Notes under the pieces: generated by a model
What the model was told of the DNA's origin: nothing
The model's database searches: none
The model's input: the letters and a program-made list of their open reading frames with translations, nothing else
Part shown: positions 62,200-64,000 of the stretch, piece after piece
How the letters are laid out: each line of letters opens with the position of its first letter
Numbering within the stretch: the stretch's first letter is position 1
Translations under genes and position numbers: made by a program
Source of the DNA: DATFDN01 sp963767645
Lineage (GTDB): Bacteria > Pseudomonadota > Alphaproteobacteria > Acetobacterales > Acetobacteraceae
Reading direction: 5' to 3'
Length of the DNA: 64,000 bases
Assembly: GCA_963767645.1 (NCBI GenBank)
Contig: CAVYEW010000018.1
Span: forward strand, 62,001 to 126,000

Positions 62200-63068
62200 A
62201 GCACCGCCACGGGAGCCACCGGACTGCCGGTGCCGCCCACCACCGGAAGCGGGGTGACGATGAGCAGGAACGCGGTGCCGCCGGCCTCCGCCAAGGGCCG
62301 CAGCACCAGCCCCTCCAGCAGCGGGATGCCGTGATCGCGGATCAGGCGCTGATGGACGGGAAACACCATGCCGGGCGGGAAGGGCAGGGTCTCGATCGCG
62401 AAATTGTCGGCGCCGATCATGGCGACTCCGCAAGATGCGAGCCACAGCCCGGCTTCGACATCGATGCCGGGCTCGGTGTTGAAATCCACCTCCCGCGACG
62501 TCTGGCTTTCCAGCCACCCCGTGCGGATCAGCACGGCGTCGCCGTCCCGAAGGGTCACGTCAGCGAGTGAAGCCGCGCGCTCCAGCTCCGCCCGGCCGAT
62601 CGCATCGCCCGGAACAGCCGCCGCACCGCGCAGGCGTACGATATCGAGCAGCACGCCGCGCGTCACCAGCGGCTTCATCTTGTCGATGCCGCAGCGCAGC
62701 GCTCCCGTGGTGCTGCGGACCGTGTTGCCAGGAAAGCCGTTGTACAGATGATCGTCGCACCAGGCATGGCAAAGCGCGTCGATATGCGTCCCGAGATGCA
62801 GCGGCAGAACAACCGTATCCTCGGCGAACTGGAAGCCTCCCGGCCGCTTGGCGCCGGCCGCGTAGTCGCCGCCGTCGCGACCCATGAAGTGCATCGCTCC
62901 GGCGCGATGCTTGGGGACGGGCGTGCGCTCCGAGATCGGCTGCGTCAGGCTGACGACTTGCCCGGTCCGCACCAGCGAGGCCGCGAGCCGCACCTGTTCC
63001 GGGCCGATCAGGTTCGGCGCGCCGATTTCATCCTCAGCGCCCCAGCGTCCCCAGGCTTCCCGCGCCAC
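62196..63068 (-). CDS. Cyclase-family (kynurenine formamidase-like) metal hydrolase
   Basis: This 290-residue protein has the cyclase/KynB metal site LHLGTHIDALCHAWCDDHLYNG (HxGTHxD) and ends PPGMVFPVHQRLIRDHGIPLLEGL, plus FLLIVTPLPVVGGTGSPVAP. Such enzymes hydrolyse amide, lactone or ring bonds of small acids. It lies between the CoA ligase gene (4-base gap) and the alcohol dehydrogenase gene (4-base overlap), suggesting a ring or amide opening step before or beside CoA activation. Confidence 0.9.
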   Translation of the reverse strand: MAREAWGRWGAEDEIGAPNLIGPEQVRLAASLVRTGQVVSLTQPISERTPVPKHRAGAMHFMGRDGGDYAAGAKRPGGFQFAEDTVVLPLHLGTHIDALCHAWCDDHLYNGFPGNTVRSTTGALRCGIDKMKPLVTRGVLLDIVRLRGAAAVPGDAIGRAELERAASLADVTLRDGDAVLIRTGWLESQTSREVDFNTEPGIDVEAGLWLASCGVAMIGADNFAIETLPFPPGMVFPVHQRLIRDHGIPLLEGLVLRPLAEAGGTAFLLIVTPLPVVGGTGSPVAPVAVL

Positions 63069-63071
63069 CGC

Positions 63072-64000
63072 TCAGCCCTCCCGCGTCAGATGGGCGGCGA
63101 CGTCCTTGAGCTCGCGCCGCATCAGCTTGCCGGTGACGGTGGTGGGCAGCGCATCGACGATCTCGAACCGGTCCGGGGTCTTGTAGCCGGAGGCGAGCGC
63201 GCGGCAATGCGCCGCCAGCTCCGCCGGTCCGGGCCGGTCGTCGCCGCGCAGCACCACGAAGGCGATGATGGACTCGCCGCTCTCGGACGACGCCCCGACG
63301 ACGCCGGCCTGCGCCACCGCCGGGTGCTGCATCAGCACCTCCTCCACCTCGGCTGGGGAGACGTTGATTCCGGCGCGCTTGATCATCTCCGTCGAGCGGC
63401 CGAGGAAGATGAATTCGCCGGCTTCGGTGAGCTTGCCGATGTCGCCGCTGCGGAACCAGCCGTCGGCGGTGAAGGCGCCGGCGTTGTGCCGCGCGCTGTG
63501 CCCGACATAGCCGCGCGTCACGTAGGGACCGCGCACTTCGACCAGACCGGGCTCGCCGGGGCCGCGGACTGTCCCGGTATCCTCGTGGACGATGCGCAGT
63601 TCCACGCCGGGCAGCGGCAGGCCCTGGCAGTGGGCCCGCCGCTCCAGCGTCCAGCCGTGATGCGTCACGCAGCAATTCCCGCCGGTTTCGCTCGAACCGT
63701 AGACGTTGCAGAGTTCGGCGGCGCCCAGCGTCTCGGCGGCTTTCAGGACGTCCTGCGGGCTGCCGATGGTGAGGCCGGTCCGCAGGCTGCGGGTGTGCTC
63801 GGGCCGGAACGCCGGATGCCGGATCAGGGCGTCCGTCATGCCAGGCAGGGTGTAGATGGAGGTGCAGCCATGCCGCTCGATAAGGTCGAGCGCCTCGCCG
63901 GCATCGAACCGTCCCTGCAGCACCAAGGTCGCGCCATGGCCGAAGGTCGCCGGCAATGCGTTGACGCCGCCATAGGCCCAGAACAGCGGCGGCGACAGCA
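63072..64000 (-). CDS. Acyl-CoA ligase (AMP-forming), C-terminal part, runs off the window
   Basis: The 3' portion of an adenylate-forming ligase: LCNVYGSSETGGNCC, VRGPYVTRGYVGH, GWFRSGDIGKLTEAGEFIFLGRSTEMIKRAGINVSPAEVEEVL and the catalytic Lys in TVTGKLMRREL. The frame is open to base 64000 (FWAYGGVNALPATFGHG), so the N-terminal AMP-binding region with the P-loop lies outside. It activates a carboxylic acid to its CoA thioester and is the most upstream gene seen of the operon. Confidence 0.9.
   Translation of the reverse strand, partial: LSPPLFWAYGGVNALPATFGHGATLVLQGRFDAGEALDLIERHGCTSIYTLPGMTDALIRHPAFRPEHTRSLRTGLTIGSPQDVLKAAETLGAAELCNVYGSSETGGNCCVTHHGWTLERRAHCQGLPLPGVELRIVHEDTGTVRGPGEPGLVEVRGPYVTRGYVGHSARHNAGAFTADGWFRSGDIGKLTEAGEFIFLGRSTEMIKRAGINVSPAEVEEVLMQHPAVAQAGVVGASSESGESIIAFVVLRGDDRPGPAELAAHCRALASGYKTPDRFEIVDALPTTVTGKLMRRELKDVAAHLTREG

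Noticed and set aside
1..64000. tRNA, rRNA or CRISPR arrays
   Set aside because: No cloverleaf-type segments with CCA-side motifs, no rRNA-like stretches and no regularly spaced direct repeats were found by eye.

Overview
The window is GC-rich, densely coded bacterial DNA. It most resembles an alphaproteobacterium of the Rhodospirillales/Acetobacteraceae type; this is inferred from codon use, a fabD-fabG-acpP-fabF block divergent from rpsF-rpsR-rplI, a holB-metG-tatD-metallo-hydrolase block, hflK/hflC beside mrp, and GC-rich intergenic palindromic repeats. No rRNA, tRNA or CRISPR array was seen.

Layout. 1-12.8 kb: a DUF1127 gene, a glycine-rich repeat protein with a type I secretion tail (split by a frameshift), an SGNH hydrolase, an enolase-superfamily enzyme, a BrnT/HTH toxin-antitoxin pair, a decayed IS1595-type transposase, a molybdate/tungstate-type ABC transporter and several small genes. 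13-22 kb: a one-direction catabolic unit with a ThDP enzyme, a four-gene sugar-type ABC importer, a second enolase-superfamily enzyme, a D-2-hydroxyacid dehydrogenase and a VOC protein. 22-28 kb: a PIN-like protein, then core fatty-acid and ribosomal genes. 28.3-31.2 kb: an accessory patch with an IS3-family element that truncates a DUF3800-like gene, an orphan VapB and a MazEF pair with a clear palindromic operator. 31-37 kb: a fumarylacetoacetate-hydrolase-family gene, msrB, holB, metG, tatD and a metallo-beta-lactamase-fold hydrolase.

37-44 kb holds a six-gene minus-strand run benA-benB-benC-benD-catA-catB (benzoate to catechol to cis,cis-muconate to muconolactone) with a divergent LysR regulator. 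An exact ATAC-N7-GTAT site lies between them. 44-47.7 kb: hflK/hflC and mrp. 47.8-53.4 kb: an uncharacterised group of a MetE-type zinc enzyme, a VOC dioxygenase-like protein, RidA, a lone xanthine-dehydrogenase-type molybdopterin subunit and an RraA-like protein. 53.4-56.6 kb: a divergent PEP-carboxylase-like protein and a small HiPIP. 56.6-64 kb: a minus-strand acyl-CoA operon (CoA ligase, cyclase-family hydrolase, alcohol dehydrogenase, class III CoA-transferase, two thiolase-like proteins without the nucleophilic Cys, a DUF35 protein without zinc cysteines, and a TetR regulator).

About a dozen otherwise well-conserved genes carry one- or two-base frameshifts. They cluster in the catabolic and accessory genes, while the core fab, ribosomal, metG, hfl and mrp genes read cleanly. 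They may be indel errors of an unpolished assembly or real decay; the sequence alone cannot decide. Frameshifted loci are given as whole spans with the break position.
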